A DNA stretch of 40,210 nucleotides from Bacteriovoracia bacterium (GCA_030426585.1 JAUHYH010000003.1:1-40210), one strand, 5' to 3'. Numbered from the stretch's first letter, positions 22,164 to 30,838 are shown. The notes: generated from the sequence alone by a model not told the origin. Numbers and translations are program-made.

Positions 22164-23582
22164 TCAATCGTTGGGTGTAGTTCTTAAATACTTAATAATG
22201 GAATGAGTTTCGTCTTCTGTGAGCTCACCTGAGAGGGGCATTTTTAGATGAGGGTCGGTTGTTTGGATCCTTCTGATAATTTCTGAGCTTAGATATTCGT
22301 CTTGTTTTAAGAGATCGGTATTAAAGAAAGGAATGATAGGTCCTTCGGTTCCATCAACGTGGCATTTCATACATTGCCTTTTAAAGATGGCCTTAGCCTC
22401 TTTATGCTCTGGGTAGGGAGCATTGTCATAATAATCTTTGATTTGGGTCTTAAACTTTTTAAACTCTTCATTCCCCAGTAAATCGTTTGCAAGTGCTTCG
22501 CAATCTTTAAGGCTGACTTCGTCTTTTGGAAAATAAAAGACTTCATGGGGAAAGAAACTTGGAGTCACGAGCCAGTCCCCTTCAAATCCCATCGACCCAA
22601 AAGTCCCAAAGGTCATTGAATGGTCTTCAACAGGTAATCCAAGAGGAGTTAAAAAGTAGTCAAGGATAAGTCCGGTTGTCCCTCCGGTATAATTCGTTTC
22701 TTTTAAATTTGTACGAGGGATGATCTCGGCATACCTTTCAGAAAAAGGAAGTTTTAATCTGTTTCTAAGATCCGAAAAAGACATCCCATTGGGATTCGTC
22801 TTACAACGAGAGAGAAAATGAGCAACTTCAAAAAAGACTTCAGGGACTTTTTTATCAGTTTTTATAATTCTCTTAATTCTTTCAATGTTTCTGAGACCAA
22901 GACTATTTGAAAGTGATTCCTGACTAGCGTTTCTCTTATCGAAAGTGAGAGTCTTATAACGTTTATTTTGAGCCTGCTTTAATTTGAAGTTTTCATACTC
23001 TTTATATTCTTTACGGCCATCAGCTCTCATGATTTCAGTTCTTTGGTAATATTTTAGATCATTAAAAAAACCACCATCTTTCCCATAGACTCCTGGCCAA
23101 TTGCTATAGGGTTCCCAATTGGGACGAGGGTCAATATCGGTTCGATCAGTTGATTGATGACAGATCAGGCATTTCTGAGGGTTTTCTTTGCTATATTTGA
23201 CGCCAAAATTGAAATCAATTTCTCTAAAACTAAATCTTGCTTCATCTCCATGATACTCCATCACTTCAACGGTATTCCCTCCTCTAAACTTGGGATTACC
23301 TGTATAAGCTAAAAAAAGAGAGTTATTTTTGGTGTCAATCACTTTCGAAGAAGAAAGAATAACTCGAGGAGTGTCGAAGCTCGACTGCTGAATACTTTTA
23401 GAGTCGTAGACAAAAACGGGTTTAGACTTCATTTCACTCGGTAACTTCTCAATGAGGTCATCGATCGTCTTTATATCATTTGATTCAATAAAATCCTTCA
23501 GGGCGCTAAAAGTATTTAGGCCCTGAGCATAGGAGCTGCTCATTATCATTAATGACAGGACAATCAAGAGAGTTTTTCTCAT
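22164..23582 (-). CDS. exported protein with two c-type heme motifs
   Basis: A 472-residue protein with a signal peptide (MRKTLLIVLSLMIMSSSYAQG). Two CxxCH motifs are visible: KCLICHQSTDR near residue 160 and RQCMKCHVDGTEGP near residue 405. The second is followed by a typical monoheme cytochrome c tail with an axial Met candidate in LKMPLSGELTEDE. It is therefore a periplasmic electron-transfer protein, with the middle region of unknown fold. No partner oxidase is adjacent. It lies between the toxin module and a series of small exported proteins. I do not recognise a named family. Confidence 0.8.
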   Translation of the reverse strand: MRKTLLIVLSLMIMSSSYAQGLNTFSALKDFIESNDIKTIDDLIEKLPSEMKSKPVFVYDSKSIQQSSFDTPRVILSSSKVIDTKNNSLFLAYTGNPKFRGGNTVEVMEYHGDEARFSFREIDFNFGVKYSKENPQKCLICHQSTDRTDIDPRPNWEPYSNWPGVYGKDGGFFNDLKYYQRTEIMRADGRKEYKEYENFKLKQAQNKRYKTLTFDKRNASQESLSNSLGLRNIERIKRIIKTDKKVPEVFFEVAHFLSRCKTNPNGMSFSDLRNRLKLPFSERYAEIIPRTNLKETNYTGGTTGLILDYFLTPLGLPVEDHSMTFGTFGSMGFEGDWLVTPSFFPHEVFYFPKDEVSLKDCEALANDLLGNEEFKKFKTQIKDYYDNAPYPEHKEAKAIFKRQCMKCHVDGTEGPIIPFFNTDLLKQDEYLSSEIIRRIQTTDPHLKMPLSGELTEDETHSIIKYLRTTPND

Positions 23583-23753
23583 AGACTCTATAATAATAGA
23601 TTTATCCCTCCTTTACTGACCATTAAGAAGTATTTTCAAAGGGTTAAATCTACTGATCAAAAACTATTCACTTTTTGTAAATAGTCCCCAACTGCTTATA
23701 AAGAGACCTTGAATTGGTAAAATACCTCATTATTTATTTTATTAGGAGAAATT

Positions 23754-24149
23754 ATGAAATCACTTATTCTTATGCTTTCACTACTTTCAAGCTCTGTGAT
23801 GGCCGCTGATTATACACCCGTCAAAGAAAAACTTTGCGATGGAAAGAAGATCGAGATGTTAAAAGATGAGAAAATCATGGTGGACTTTCAAAAAGGTCTT
23901 ATGGTTTTCGTACAAACTTTAGAAGACGACTGCCGAGTGGCCGATGTCGTAATGGGGTTAACTCCGTCAAGATCAGATGATGGCTCAGGAACTTTTCAGA
24001 AGGTCCAAGAAGCGGGAAGAAAGAGTAGCTGTTATAAGGCGATTACTGCTTATGAAGGACCTCAGTTTGAAGTGGCTGATATCCAAACTGATAGAGTGAT
24101 TCTTCAGATGACAGAAGGTCAATGCTCACAAATTGAATACTTATTATAA
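23754..24149 (+). CDS. small exported protein, first of three
   Basis: A 131-residue protein with a signal peptide ending in SSSVMAA and a strong ribosome site (AGGAGA before the ATG). The mature part has four cysteines (KLCDGKK, DDCRVAD, SSCYKAI, GQCSQIE), enough for two disulfides, and no recognised domain. It begins a tight cluster with the next two genes (gaps of 15 and 14 bases), which is likely one operon. Confidence 0.78.
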   Translation: MKSLILMLSLLSSSVMAADYTPVKEKLCDGKKIEMLKDEKIMVDFQKGLMVFVQTLEDDCRVADVVMGLTPSRSDDGSGTFQKVQEAGRKSSCYKAITAYEGPQFEVADIQTDRVILQMTEGQCSQIEYLL

Positions 24150-24164
24150 TCTAAAGGGAGATTT

Positions 24165-24497
24165 ATGAAATCATTATTAATTACTGCTTTTCTTTTTAGT
24201 GCTTTTTCAGTTCAGGCACATGCTGTTCCAAAAAGAAAAATCTTAAATTCTAAAATCGTTGAAAACGTTATTAAGGGTGTTGAAAAAGATATGGGAGTTA
24301 CTTGTGACAAACCAAAAGTTTCGGATATCGAGTTCTACAAAGAGAAAGTGAACAGACAATATACGCTTCACAAGTTTAAGTTTTCTGTAAGCTGTATCGA
24401 TACCATCAATGAAATCGGTGTTTTTATCAATATTGATGGAACTGACAATGATGATAGCTTTCTTATCGACAATATCAGATTCGGTTACGCAGGATAA
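24165..24497 (+). CDS. small exported protein, second of three
   Basis: A 110-residue protein with a signal peptide (MKSLLITAFLFSAFSVQAHA), similar at the N-terminus to its neighbour but not beyond it. Two cysteines (VTCDKPK and VSCIDTI) probably pair, and the remainder is beta-rich (QYTLHKFKFSVSC, EIGVFINIDG). A strong GGGAGA ribosome site precedes it. Unknown family. Confidence 0.75.
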   Translation: MKSLLITAFLFSAFSVQAHAVPKRKILNSKIVENVIKGVEKDMGVTCDKPKVSDIEFYKEKVNRQYTLHKFKFSVSCIDTINEIGVFINIDGTDNDDSFLIDNIRFGYAG

Positions 24498-24511
24498 ACC
24501 ATACTTTTACA

Positions 24512-24808
24512 ATGAAAAAGAAAATCTCTGAGATGAAAAACCTCGGTCCGCAATGTGAAGAAGACTTTAATGCCATTGGGATCTATCATGCGGACCAACT
24601 CAAAAAACTCACTCCGGAAAAAGCCTTTATGAAAATGCTTGAAGGTCGCTTAAGCCGAGGGAAGAGTACGAAGTGTCTGAATGCGATGTACCTCTATGCC
24701 ATCTACGGCGCTCAGAAAAATATTGATTGGCAGGATATTCCAGAAAAGAAAAAAGAGGAATTTAAGGCCTTCACGAAGAAGCTTAGGACCTCTGGCGACT
24801 GGCCATAA
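24512..24808 (+). CDS. TfoX C-terminal-domain protein
   Basis: A 98-residue cytoplasmic protein fitting the TfoX C-terminal domain: MKNLGPQCEEDFNAIGIYHA, then LKKLTPEKAFMKML, then LNAMYLYAIYGAQKNIDWQD with the typical Leu-rich helix and Trp. This helix-hairpin-helix-like domain is found alone or in the competence regulator TfoX. On its own it could bind DNA or a partner protein. It ends a three-gene set and is followed by a hairpin terminator. Confidence 0.82.
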   Translation: MKKKISEMKNLGPQCEEDFNAIGIYHADQLKKLTPEKAFMKMLEGRLSRGKSTKCLNAMYLYAIYGAQKNIDWQDIPEKKKEEFKAFTKKLRTSGDWP

Positions 24809-24810
24809 TT

Positions 24811-24848
24811 GCCCAGGTCACTCTTCTGACCAGGGCCATCTCTTTTAT
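24811..24848 (+). terminator. terminator of the small exported-protein operon
   Basis: Stem GCCCAGGTCA (24811-24820) with TGACCAGGGC (24827-24836), interrupted by one A-A mismatch, loop CTCTTC, then the T-rich TCTCTTTTAT. It starts four bases past the stop of the TfoX-like gene. Confidence 0.75.
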
Positions 24849-24978
24849 AAAAGATTTGGAATCAACAAAAAATTCCTACGAGGCAATTTCTCGCTAGAGG
24901 TAAAATTGCTCAGACTATCCCGTTAAAAAAATCCGAAAGAAAATTAGGGTTCAACAATTTATCTTGGAGGATAAAAGA

Positions 24979-25260
24979 ATGAAAGTTGCCAAAGTATTTA
25001 TGGCAGCCCTATTGGTATTCACGATGGTTGCATCGGCAACTAGTTTTGGAGCTGAAAAGGGAAGCAAAGGGAAATCGGTCTCGGCTAAAAAAAGCAAGAA
25101 AAAAGCTGCTAAAAAGAAAAGGGCCAAAAAACAAAAGAAAAAGAAAATGAAGAAAAAGGCTGAGAAGAAGGTTGAAAAACCAGCTGAGCCGCCAAAAGAA
25201 GAAATGGACGACGATCTCGGTGATATGGGTGACGAGTCCATTGATTTTTCAGACGAATAA
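24979..25260 (+). CDS. exported Lys-rich protein with an acidic tail
   Basis: A 93-residue protein with a signal peptide (MKVAKVFMAALLVFTMVASA). An upstream TTG start would lie inside the GGAGG ribosome site at 24966-24970, so the ATG at 24979 is the right start. The middle is almost all Lys/Ala/Arg (KKSKKKAAKKKRAKKQKKKK), like histone H1 tails, and the end is acidic (MDDDLGDMGDESIDFSDE). Low complexity makes the fold probably disordered. A role in binding polyanions such as DNA, lipopolysaccharide or teichoic-type polymers outside the membrane is only inference. A strong terminator follows. Confidence 0.78.
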   Translation: MKVAKVFMAALLVFTMVASATSFGAEKGSKGKSVSAKKSKKKAAKKKRAKKQKKKKMKKKAEKKVEKPAEPPKEEMDDDLGDMGDESIDFSDE

Positions 25261-25268
25261 CCACCCAG

Positions 25269-25292
25269 GGGGAGCGCTCGCTCCCCTTTTTT
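25269..25292 (+). terminator. rho-independent terminator
   Basis: GGGGAGC and GCTCCCC (25269-25275, 25280-25286) form a GC-rich stem with a four-base loop, followed by TTTTTT. It ends the Lys-rich protein transcript, nine bases past its stop codon. Confidence 0.95.
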
Positions 25293-25348
25293 CTCTATTT
25301 CCTTTCATTTTTATCTTCAGTCCTTATACTTTTAGAAAAGGACTTATT

Positions 25349-25945
25349 ATGAAGCTACTCGCACTACTCTTACTTTTGGGATGTTCTCAACTTACAGAAG
25401 AACAATGTGACTCTATGGATTGGTACCAAAAAGGGATCGAAGATGCCGTCACAAGAGACTACGATCAAAAACATCTTGAATATAAGGAAACCTGTGCGGC
25501 CCATGGAATTGAAGTCAATTCTAAGCATTATAAAGATGGTTATAACAAAGGTTTAGAAAAGTACTGTACTGATAAGACCGCTTTTGATCTCGGAATGAGG
25601 GGCGAAGAAATTCATCAAGGCTGTCTCGAGGTGAATAAAAAGTTTCAAGCCAAGTACGATAGTGGTTATAAAGAGTATCTCCACAACCTTGATAAAGAAG
25701 AACTCGAAGATAAACTCAGACAATCCGTGATTGATAAGCATGGTGGGTTTGAATGTTCTGACAGTTCTGAATGCGTAAAAGAGATGCAATGCCTTGAGAA
25801 TAAATGTTCTCATAATGGCAAGGCCTGCGAATATAATAGTGACTGTGAGGTCTCTGGTCGCTGTGAAGATGTGGTGAAATTCACTCGCTATGATGACGAT
25901 ATTCGGGTCAAAGTTTGCACTTATAAAAAGCCCAAAAAAAAGTAG
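25349..25945 (+). CDS. Cys-rich lipoprotein
   Basis: A 198-residue lipoprotein: signal MKLLALLLLLGC with the Cys at residue 12, preceded by an AAAGGA ribosome site. The middle contains Tyr/Gly repeats (HYKDGYNKGLEKYC, YDSGYKEYLHN) of the kind seen in surface-exposed proteins of this type of organism. The C-terminal 60 residues are cysteine-rich (FECSDSSECVKEMQCLENKC, CEYNSDCEVSGRCE), resembling small disulfide-rich EB/dickkopf-like modules. This is only pattern similarity. An open frame extends upstream, but no ribosome site and no signal peptide support it. Function unknown. Confidence 0.8.
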   Translation: MKLLALLLLLGCSQLTEEQCDSMDWYQKGIEDAVTRDYDQKHLEYKETCAAHGIEVNSKHYKDGYNKGLEKYCTDKTAFDLGMRGEEIHQGCLEVNKKFQAKYDSGYKEYLHNLDKEELEDKLRQSVIDKHGGFECSDSSECVKEMQCLENKCSHNGKACEYNSDCEVSGRCEDVVKFTRYDDDIRVKVCTYKKPKKK

Positions 25946-26099
25946 CCCTTTTACTCGGTCAAATTTTCGTCAACTCTTTCCAGCTCAAAATTAGCCCTGT
26001 CTTGAGGTAGTTTTTATAGAGATCTTTTTTACTCTGTGTCTTTCCCAGAACTAAAACTGAGCTTATTATCCAGCTTCATTTAGTATTCAAGGGGGAAAC

Positions 26100-26324
26100 A
26101 TGAAACTAATGAACCTATTGGCCGTATTGGCATTGATCTCTAGCTCTTCTTTTGCTGTTTCAACAAAGAAAGTTGAAGAAAAAGTAAAAGTTGAGTCAGC
26201 AGCAGAAGCTACTGAATCAGTTACTGAAGAAGTTGATAACATCGCTAAAGAAGCACAAGGTGTTCCAACTGAAGCTGAAGAAACAGCTGCTGATATCTCA
26301 GAATCTGATACTGAAGAACTTTAA
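26100..26324 (+). CDS. small exported acidic protein
   Basis: A 74-residue protein: signal peptide MKLMNLLAVLALISSSSFA and a mature part of repeated Glu, Ala, Val and Thr residues (AAEATESVTEEVDNIAKEAQ), likely a long helix or disordered. It has no cysteines. A GGGGG ribosome site precedes the ATG. The gene is followed directly by a strong terminator, and the sequence between 25946 and 26099 holds its promoter region but no clear motif. Function unknown. Confidence 0.78.
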   Translation: MKLMNLLAVLALISSSSFAVSTKKVEEKVKVESAAEATESVTEEVDNIAKEAQGVPTEAEETAADISESDTEEL

Positions 26325-26332
26325 AAAAACTA

Positions 26333-26359
26333 AGGCCCTCTTTCGAGGGCCTTTTTTTT
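26333..26359. terminator. bidirectional terminator
   Basis: AGGCCCTC and GAGGGCCT (26333-26340, 26345-26352) form a perfect stem with loop TTTC, followed on the plus strand by a run of T. On the minus strand the same stem is followed by TAGTTTTTTT, so it ends both the small acidic protein gene and the convergent gene at 26389. Confidence 0.95.
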
Positions 26360-26388
26360 ATCCAAAATTTCAATTTAAATTTTTTTAA

Positions 26389-26775
26389 TTAGTAAGCTTT
26401 GACTGGACCACGGCATCTTACACTTCTTGAAAAGAGTGATGTCGATTTCTTAAGCTTTGAATTGTAGTAGTTGTAGGCCCCAGCGGTCCCACCTAGCGGA
26501 AGCGTGATCCCTGGATCTCGTTTAACCTTATATAGATTTACTAAAACAGTGGTATTAGAAGTTGAGCATTTAAGCGTGCTTGAATTACGCTCACACTCAA
26601 CAGGAACCCCATTCAGTTTTCTTCTCAATCCTTCAGAATCTGTCGACTCAGAAAGAACCGCTTGAGTTTTCGTGTTGAACATAATCCCTTTTGAGATACA
26701 GACCAATTTCCCTGTAAGAAGAGATTGGGCGTAAGTCGCAGGTGAAAGCAGTGCAATTAAAATTAGTGTTCTCAT
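26389..26775 (-). CDS. small exported protein of unknown function
   Basis: A 128-residue protein with a signal peptide (MRTLILIALLSPATYAQS). Four cysteines (KLVCISKG, VECERNS, LKCSTSN, VRCRGPV) suggest two disulfides. The rest is basic and beta-rich, with a Tyr/Asn-rich turn (AGAYNYYNSKLKK). It shares a bidirectional terminator with the gene on its left. No family recognised. Confidence 0.75.
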   Translation of the reverse strand: MRTLILIALLSPATYAQSLLTGKLVCISKGIMFNTKTQAVLSESTDSEGLRRKLNGVPVECERNSSTLKCSTSNTTVLVNLYKVKRDPGITLPLGGTAGAYNYYNSKLKKSTSLFSRSVRCRGPVKAY

Positions 26776-26924
26776 GCCCTCTATGTAACATAGAAAAGGC
26801 CCTAAGAGTTGGTTTTTAGACGCCTTTGTAATTTTTTCAACAATTCCCCCCCTATCATTTTTACAAGATTCCCCACTCTTTGTCGCAATGTGCTAAAACA
26901 GCTCAGTTCTAAATGGGAGGACTT

Positions 26925-27299
26925 ATGAAATACATCGTTATGGCCATTGTTGTTACGAGTGCAATTATGTTGAAGGCAGATGCCAGCACTAATTGTAGAG
27001 AAGTTGAAAACCTCATTGCGAAGGCCCAAGCTAGAGGCTTTGATCAAGTTGCTAATACTGATTCGAGCTCAGCTTATATTTCACAATTTAAGGCGAACCG
27101 ATTTCAACTGGTTTATTTTGATCAATCAACACCCGTGGCAATGGATTTTTCTCTAAGCCAATCAGGTCATGGATGTACAGCAGTAGATGTTTATCTTCCT
27201 CAGTTTCATGCGAGAGAAGCTGATATTGAAATCGAAGCTTCAGAAACAGGAATGATTTTTCTGATGCCAGGAAATCCTGTGAATTTATTTCTAAGATAA
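26925..27299 (+). CDS. small exported protein of unknown function
   Basis: A 124-residue protein. The ATG at 26913 lies in front of GGGAGGAC, which is the ribosome site of the ATG at 26925; the latter is therefore the start and gives the signal peptide MKYIVMAIVVTSAIMLKADA. Two cysteines (NCREVEN and HGCTAVD) may pair. The C-terminus is acidic then hydrophobic (EASETGMIFLMPGNPVNLFL). It precedes the DUF2905 gene by three bases, so the two are co-transcribed. Unknown family. Confidence 0.75.
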   Translation: MKYIVMAIVVTSAIMLKADASTNCREVENLIAKAQARGFDQVANTDSSSAYISQFKANRFQLVYFDQSTPVAMDFSLSQSGHGCTAVDVYLPQFHAREADIEIEASETGMIFLMPGNPVNLFLR

Positions 27300-27302
27300 G
27301 TC

Positions 27303-27509
27303 ATGGCAAAAACGCTGATCATCTTTGGAATCTTTTTTATAATTGTCGGACTTGCTTGGCATTTTACTGATGGGAACATTCCCATCGGTAAACTTCCGGG
27401 AGACATAAAAATTCGCAGCGGCAACGCTGTTCTTTATCTTCCTATCACGAGTTGTGTGCTTGCAAGTGTTTTGCTTTGGTTGATTGGGTTTCTTTTTCGA
27501 AAATTTTGA
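27303..27509 (+). CDS. DUF2905 small membrane protein
   Basis: A 68-residue protein with two membrane helices: LIIFGIFFIIVGLAWHF and ITSCVLASVLLWLIGFLF. Between them lies the conserved loop of the DUF2905 family (GKLPGDIKIRSGN, then YLPITSC). The length and layout match the family exactly. No function has been established for it. It starts three bases after the preceding gene. Confidence 0.9.
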   Translation: MAKTLIIFGIFFIIVGLAWHFTDGNIPIGKLPGDIKIRSGNAVLYLPITSCVLASVLLWLIGFLFRKF

Positions 27510-27538
27510 GCGACAGTTAAAATCTAAGGAGATTTTTT

Positions 27539-28219
27539 ATGTCACGCACACTACTTGTTACTGGTGGGAATAGAGGAATTGGTCTTGCGATTGTAAAAGG
27601 GCTCGCTCAAACCCAAGAAGATACAATTCTCCTCGGTTGTCGTAACCTCGATCAAGGAAATAAACTCGCGAATGAGATTGGCAGCAATGTCAATGCTGTC
27701 GAGCTTGATCTTTCAAATCAAGAAGTTCTTAAGAAAAATATTGAATCAATTCAGTCTCAATATTCGATTGATGTTTTAGTGAATAATGCGGGAGTTCTCG
27801 ATTCAGGAAACCTTTTAGAAGTTTCATTTGAAGGGATCTTGAATTCAACTCAAATAAATACTCTCGCTCCGATTCAATTAATCCAAGCCTTCGCTCCTAA
27901 AATGATCGAGAAAGGCTACGGACGAATCGTTAATATATCTTCCGGTTGGGGATCTTTTGGTGAAGGGCTTACCGGTCCTTTTGCTTATTCAACATCAAAA
28001 GCTTTTCTTAACGGAGTTACTAAATCTGGAGCGCAATCGCTTCCCGCAAATGTAAAAATGAACTCCATGTGCCCGGGTTGGGTCCGAACCGATATGGGGG
28101 GACCTGACGCGACTCTTTCTCCGGAAGAAGGAGCAGAAACAGCGATCTGGCTTTCTAATCTTCCTGAAGAGGGACCCACCGGAAAATTCTTTAGAGCGAA
28201 AGAGGAAATTAGTTGGTAA
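27539..28219 (+). CDS. short-chain dehydrogenase/reductase (SDR)
   Basis: A 226-residue classical SDR. Cofactor motif TGGNRGIGLAI at the N-terminus, NNAG (VLVNNAGVLDSG), catalytic Ser in VNISSGWGS, and the YxxxK pair in YSTSKAF. It uses NAD(P)H to reduce a carbonyl compound, most like carbonyl reductases. AAGGAG precedes the ATG. The stop overlaps the start of the symporter gene (TAATG), so the two are coupled and the substrate may be the imported compound. Confidence 0.92.
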   Translation: MSRTLLVTGGNRGIGLAIVKGLAQTQEDTILLGCRNLDQGNKLANEIGSNVNAVELDLSNQEVLKKNIESIQSQYSIDVLVNNAGVLDSGNLLEVSFEGILNSTQINTLAPIQLIQAFAPKMIEKGYGRIVNISSGWGSFGEGLTGPFAYSTSKAFLNGVTKSGAQSLPANVKMNSMCPGWVRTDMGGPDATLSPEEGAETAIWLSNLPEEGPTGKFFRAKEEISW

Positions 28220-29577
28220 TGGAACAAACTCTCCTTATCGCCTTATTGATTTACCTGGCCCTTCTTGTTGCAACAGCACTTTTTGTTTCCAATAAAATGG
28301 AAACCGAAGAAGACTTTTTGGTCGGGGGGAGAAGTTTTAATCTCTGGCTGACAACCTTCTGTTTATTTGCCACTTGGTTTGGAGCAGGAACTTTAATTGC
28401 GGCCACGGATGAAGTTTACGCACAAGGGATTCAAGTAACAGCACTTGAACCTTACGGTGCAGGGATGTGTCTTATCCTAGCGGGACTCTTCATTGCCAAA
28501 CCGCTTTGGGAAATGAAAATTATGACCTATGCCGATTTCTTTAAAGAGAAATTTGGTCTTAAGGTAGAGTTCGTGAGTGTTCTTCTTAACATCCCTATTT
28601 ATGTGGGATGGATTGCGGTTCAAATCGTCTCACTGGCCAATATTCTTCAAGTCTTTTTTCCGGTTCCTTTGTGGTCACTCATTATAGGAATCAGTCTCTT
28701 TGCTTGTTTTCTTACGATTTCAGGGGGAATGTGGTCAGTCAGTATCACTGATAGTTTTCAGTTGTTTGTTATTATTATTGGTCTCTTTTATCTCCTGTTT
28801 AAAATTTCAGGACTTGCTCCTGAAGGTCTTTCCGGTCTGCTGGCTCAAGTTGATCCCGAGAAACTTATTCTTATTCCCACTGAAAAGAAAATTGATCTCT
28901 TTAAGTGGATTGGAACCTTTAGTATTTCGGCCCTTGGAAATATGACAGGACAAGATCTAGGACAGAGAATGTTTTCAGCCAAAGATGCTAAAACTGCTCA
29001 ATGGGGCTGCTATCTGGCGGGTCTGGGATATATTCTCGTTGGAAGTATTCCGGTTTTTCTTGGGCTTACGGCGCAGGGAACGCTTGGAAGTTTTGAAGGT
29101 TCAGTTATTCCAAATCTTATTAAAACTCATCTTGATCCTGTCACAGGAATCATCATGACTTTGACGATTATCTCAGCAGTCATTTCAACGATTACCTCTG
29201 CTCTACTCGCTCCTTCAAGTATGATTTCTCATAACTTTTTAAAGAAACACTTCCCGAATACTTCTGTTCTTTTTCTTTGCAAGTGGGGAGTCGTTTTCGT
29301 CACACTCATTAGTGTTGCCACCGCTTTTGCGGGAGAAGATGTTTATAGCCTGCTTGAAGCAAGTTATGCTGTTGGGTTCGTCGGTTTCTTTGTTCCCGTT
29401 ACAGTAGGACTTATTTCAAATAAACTGGATGAGCGTGCTTGTTTGATTTCTATTTTTGCAGGTGTTCTGATTTGGTCGCCAGAGTTCTTTGGTCACGAAG
29501 ATCTCCCTTACTCTTTAATTGCGGTGGCCTTAGGTTATCCGATTTATTTTTTAAGTTATCGATTTTTAAGAGCGTGA
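28219..29577 (+). CDS. sodium:solute symporter (SSS family)
   Basis: A 453-residue membrane transporter with about 13 helices. The family signature is seen in EEDFLVGGRSFNLW near residue 30 and ATWFGAGTLIAATDE, which forms part of the sodium and substrate site. It continues with TYADFFKEKFG, LTISGGMWSVSITD and NMTGQDLGQRMFSAK. An ATG six bases earlier is absent; the TTG at 28213 is less likely than the ATG at 28219, which overlaps the SDR stop. The substrate cannot be told from the sequence; sugars, amino acids and organic acids are all possible in the family. The gene end overlaps that of the convergent MFS gene by 12 bases. Confidence 0.9.
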   Translation: MEQTLLIALLIYLALLVATALFVSNKMETEEDFLVGGRSFNLWLTTFCLFATWFGAGTLIAATDEVYAQGIQVTALEPYGAGMCLILAGLFIAKPLWEMKIMTYADFFKEKFGLKVEFVSVLLNIPIYVGWIAVQIVSLANILQVFFPVPLWSLIIGISLFACFLTISGGMWSVSITDSFQLFVIIIGLFYLLFKISGLAPEGLSGLLAQVDPEKLILIPTEKKIDLFKWIGTFSISALGNMTGQDLGQRMFSAKDAKTAQWGCYLAGLGYILVGSIPVFLGLTAQGTLGSFEGSVIPNLIKTHLDPVTGIIMTLTIISAVISTITSALLAPSSMISHNFLKKHFPNTSVLFLCKWGVVFVTLISVATAFAGEDVYSLLEASYAVGFVGFFVPVTVGLISNKLDERACLISIFAGVLIWSPEFFGHEDLPYSLIAVALGYPIYFLSYRFLRA

Positions 29578-30801
29578 TTTCGCAATTAAAACAATCGAAG
29601 CCAGTGTTCCAAATAACAAAAGAATCCCTGTAAAATTATAGGAATAAGAATACCCTATAATTCCCGGGTTTGAATCGATCAAATGACCGGTAACGATCCC
29701 ATAGAACATATCAGGAAGATAACCAACGAAAGAAACAATACCAACAGCAGTTCCGACCAGATGATCCTTGATATTGAGATCCCCTAGAACCGCAAAATAG
29801 ATCGCTCTTAAAGCATAAGCAAAGGACGAAGATAACAGGACAACCGTTAAAATAAGCCAGGTCATTGTGCTCATTTCCAGGCCAAGAAAAAATTGAGAAA
29901 AAGCACTCCCTCCAAGCAGTAAAGTTAAAGCATAAAAGCGCCCAAGTTTATTTTTCAGGTGAATCCAGTCCACTAAGAAGCCCGCTATTAAAGCAGAAAA
30001 TGGGCGTAGCCAAAAAATAAGTGAAGTAAACTGAGAGGATTCTTCATTTGAAAAACCAAGCACATCTACGAGATAAATTGAATAATTATCAACACTTTTG
30101 TAACCACAATATGCACTAAGAACAATAATTCCTAATAACCAAATTTTAATGTCTTTCAAAAGTAGTTTGGCTTTATCAATTGACCAAGGCTCGATCTTTC
30201 CCCCTGCTTCAAAGTTTTTTAAGGCCGCCCAGATAAAGAGAGCGACTATAAAGGTAAAACTCACAACAATGGCATAAATAATTTGAATCGCTTCTGCGCT
30301 TTTTACTTGCAGCTCAGCTTCTGTAAAGAAGTACCCCACAACTAAAACGAGAACTGAACTCATCACGGCAGCCGCGAGCCCACGCCCACTATCTAGGATT
30401 CCCATCGCAGTGGCCCTGTGATCCTCTCCTCCCGATAAATGAGTGACCTTAATCAACGCTCCCCACATCAGAAAAATAGTACTTATCCCAAAGAAAAAAT
30501 AAATGGCAATTAAAGTGAACCTTGTCGGAGCCAACATGAGAAGGAGTCCTGCAATCGCCGTGGCCTTCAAAGAAATTGCCATCAGTTTTCGTGGAGCGTA
30601 TTTATCTGCGAAAGGTCCGCCCAAAAGATAGGAGATCATCGCTGAAAACCCATAGGCTCCAAAAGCTGTTCCGAGATCAGTGTTGGTAATCCCCCATGCT
30701 TCTAACATCAGTGGTCGGTAAAGACGCGGGATTAAAAATGGCAACATGAATATAGTCTCGCCGGCAATGATGATGGCGAGACTTGTAAAAAATTTTTTCA
30801 T
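29566..30801 (-). CDS. major facilitator superfamily transporter
   Basis: A 411-residue protein with twelve predicted membrane helices. The loop between helices 2 and 3 carries the MFS signature as GGPFADKYAPRKLMA, and the second half has the weak copy FLVDWIHLKNKLGR. The helix count and length fit a sugar or organic-anion permease, but the substrate is not evident. An upstream stem-loop covers the region just before the start codon. The gene ends 12 bases inside the convergent SSS gene. Confidence 0.9.
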   Translation of the reverse strand: MKKFFTSLAIIIAGETIFMLPFLIPRLYRPLMLEAWGITNTDLGTAFGAYGFSAMISYLLGGPFADKYAPRKLMAISLKATAIAGLLLMLAPTRFTLIAIYFFFGISTIFLMWGALIKVTHLSGGEDHRATAMGILDSGRGLAAAVMSSVLVLVVGYFFTEAELQVKSAEAIQIIYAIVVSFTFIVALFIWAALKNFEAGGKIEPWSIDKAKLLLKDIKIWLLGIIVLSAYCGYKSVDNYSIYLVDVLGFSNEESSQFTSLIFWLRPFSALIAGFLVDWIHLKNKLGRFYALTLLLGGSAFSQFFLGLEMSTMTWLILTVVLLSSSFAYALRAIYFAVLGDLNIKDHLVGTAVGIVSFVGYLPDMFYGIVTGHLIDSNPGIIGYSYSYNFTGILLLFGTLASIVLIAKSRS

Positions 30802-30804
30802 TCT

Positions 30805-30827
30805 CTTTCATGCTAACAGCATGAAAG
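30805..30827. other. hairpin in front of the MFS gene
   Basis: CTTTCATGCT (30805-30814) and AGCATGAAAG (30818-30827) make a perfect ten-base stem with loop AAC, three bases before the MFS start codon. It occupies the place of the ribosome site and may control translation. It has no T-run, so it is not a standard terminator. Confidence 0.7.
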
Positions 30828-30838
30828 AAAGAAGCAAA

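Noticed and set aside
24951-25241. Minus-strand Phe-rich membrane protein opposite the Lys-rich gene
   Set aside because: Its Phe/Leu runs are the complement of Lys codons; the plus-strand gene has a ribosome site, signal peptide and terminator.
25172-25348. Upstream extension of the Cys-rich lipoprotein
   Set aside because: The extension runs through the end of the Lys-rich gene and its terminator; the ATG at 25349 has a ribosome site and a lipoprotein signal.
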